DNA from: a virus
IMG/VR virus record: IMGVR_UViG_3300037189_019531
Coordinates: 1-58,981 of that record
Reading direction: 5' to 3' (one strand)
Length of the DNA stretch: 58,981 nt
Of the stretch, positions 58,313 to 58,981 are shown piece by piece (positions within the stretch are counted from its first letter, which is position 1; every line of letters starts with the position of its first letter). The notes below the pieces were generated by a model that had not been told where the DNA came from, searched no databases, and saw only the letters and a program-made list of their open reading frames with translations. The translations under genes were made by a program, and so were the position numbers.

Positions 58313-58981
58313 TTATCTTAAAGTGTTCATATCGAAAGTTTGTAAACCACTCACGTTGATTACACCGAAATAACGGTTGTTCACCATTTTCTTTGCGTAA
58401 CGAGTCATGATTCCCTTTACTGGAGTAAAGTTGAATGGGTTATACATTGTTGGAGTTAATTGTAAAGGCACATATGGAGCGTAGATATAACCTGCGTCTA
58501 ATAATGACTTTCCTTTATGTCCAATCAAAATTTTACCTGCTGGGAAGTAAGGGTCACGGTAAACTTGGTAGCGACCTGCTACTGAACCGATTTTCTCGAT
58601 ACCCATGTTGTATTGATCTTGCTCTGGCTCTGCATTAGAAACGTGGAAATATTCTAAATCGTCGAATACTGCAGAAACTTCTGAAGAAACAACAATCCAG
58701 TTAGCACCACCTCTTAATGTTGTTTTGTGGATTTGAGCAGAAATTTGGTTGATTTTAGTAATCAAAGTTTGGTTCCAATCTTTTTGAGTGTAACCTTGTA
58801 AAGTTGAGTTACCGTTTCCACCGTATTTCCATCCATTGTAATCCCATTTAGCTGTCCATGCTGCACCTTTACGTAAGTCACGTAAGATTTCACGGTCAAC
58901 TTCTGCTGCGATTTGCTCAGATAATAAAGCTGTTAATTCAGCTTCAGCATCGATGTTGTGGAATGCACTAACGTCTTGAGC
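58313..58981 (-). CDS. 23: Major capsid protein gp23, C-terminal part (cut by the window edge)
   Basis: The frame is open from the right edge to the stop at 58313, giving 222 residues of the C-terminal half of the T4-type major capsid protein that forms the capsid hexamers. The segments GGANWIVVSSEVSAVFDDLEYF, DPYFPAGKILIGHKG, DAGYIYAPYVPLQLTPTMYNP and NFTPVKGIMTRYAKK are conserved in gp23. The 5' end lies outside the window; internal methionines are not the start. Monocistronic termination directly downstream matches the high expression needed for capsids. Assignment is firm. Confidence 0.93.
   Translation of the reverse strand, partial: AQDVSAFHNIDAEAELTALLSEQIAAEVDREILRDLRKGAAWTAKWDYNGWKYGGNGNSTLQGYTQKDWNQTLITKINQISAQIHKTTLRGGANWIVVSSEVSAVFDDLEYFHVSNAEPEQDQYNMGIEKIGSVAGRYQVYRDPYFPAGKILIGHKGKSLLDAGYIYAPYVPLQLTPTMYNPFNFTPVKGIMTRYAKKMVNNRYFGVINVSGLQTFDMNTLR

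Noticed and set aside
1-58981. tRNA genes, insertion sequences, integrase or attachment sites, holin and endolysin
   Set aside because: None could be recognised by motif or structure in reading the window; absence here does not exclude them elsewhere in the genome.

Overview
This window is a 59 kb piece of a contractile-tailed, T4-related bacteriophage (myovirus) genome, read with low GC content throughout. The T4-type core is unmistakable: NrdB, gp41 helicase, RNase H/FEN nuclease, UvsX, gp32, family-B DNA polymerase gp43, PhoH, dUTPase, a gp55-like late sigma factor, tail sheath gp18, tail tube gp19, a gp26-like tail assembly protein, a tape measure, gp53, gp13/gp14-like neck proteins, a gp5-like hub/spike and the C-terminal part of the major capsid protein gp23. 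Start codons are preceded by A/T-rich sequence and almost never by a Shine-Dalgarno box, and two promoters match the Bacteroidota consensus (TTTG, 19-20 nt, TATATTTG). I infer a Bacteroidota host, probably a flavobacterium-like one; the host itself is not visible in the sequence.

Layout. (1) 1-5860, minus: replication and recombination block (nrdB, 41, a duplicated-domain hypothetical, rnh, uvsX, 32), with a terminator at 5905-5931 separating it from the next block upstream. (2) 5960-25677, minus: tail operon, in transcription order sheath, tube, tail assembly chaperone with a start-less second ORF, tape measure, a 1593-residue baseplate protein, gp53, a 1928-residue hub-like protein, two small proteins, a Dps-like ferritin and a LamG-type lectin. 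(3) 25795-33751: mixed strands with a tiny ribbon-helix-helix gene, neck and terminator proteins, an SNF2-type helicase, gp13 and DNA polymerase. (4) 33843-40196, minus: adhesion cassette (beta-sandwich protein, Pro/Thr-linker fibre, lectin-like protein, collagen-like fibre, short repeat protein). (5) 40250-57887, plus: a long array beginning with proteins that carry short helical peptides at their ends (including a WYL-like protein and a 49-residue repeat protein), then three glycosyltransferases, dUTPase, PhoH, the late sigma factor, baseplate and membrane-segment proteins, and a flavodoxin-fold oxidoreductase. (6) 57889-58981, minus: a small early-type gene and gp23, which runs off the right edge.

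How it fits together. Block 1 plus gp43 and the SNF2 helicase make the replisome and recombination machinery; NrdB and dUTPase supply nucleotides. An oriented A/T motif (core ATATTTATA) lies directly in front of many structural genes on both strands and is the best candidate for the late promoter read by the gp55-like sigma factor, whereas a few non-structural genes have host-type promoters ending almost on the ATG. The most interesting leads are the probable translational frameshift in the tail chaperone, the oriented late motif, the Dps-like protein with a complete ferroxidase residue set, and a set of possible virion-packaged proteins (WYL-like, flavodoxin-like, repeat protein) marked by similar terminal helices and protease-consensus sites. 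No tRNA, CRISPR array, insertion sequence, portal, terminase, holin or endolysin was recognised.
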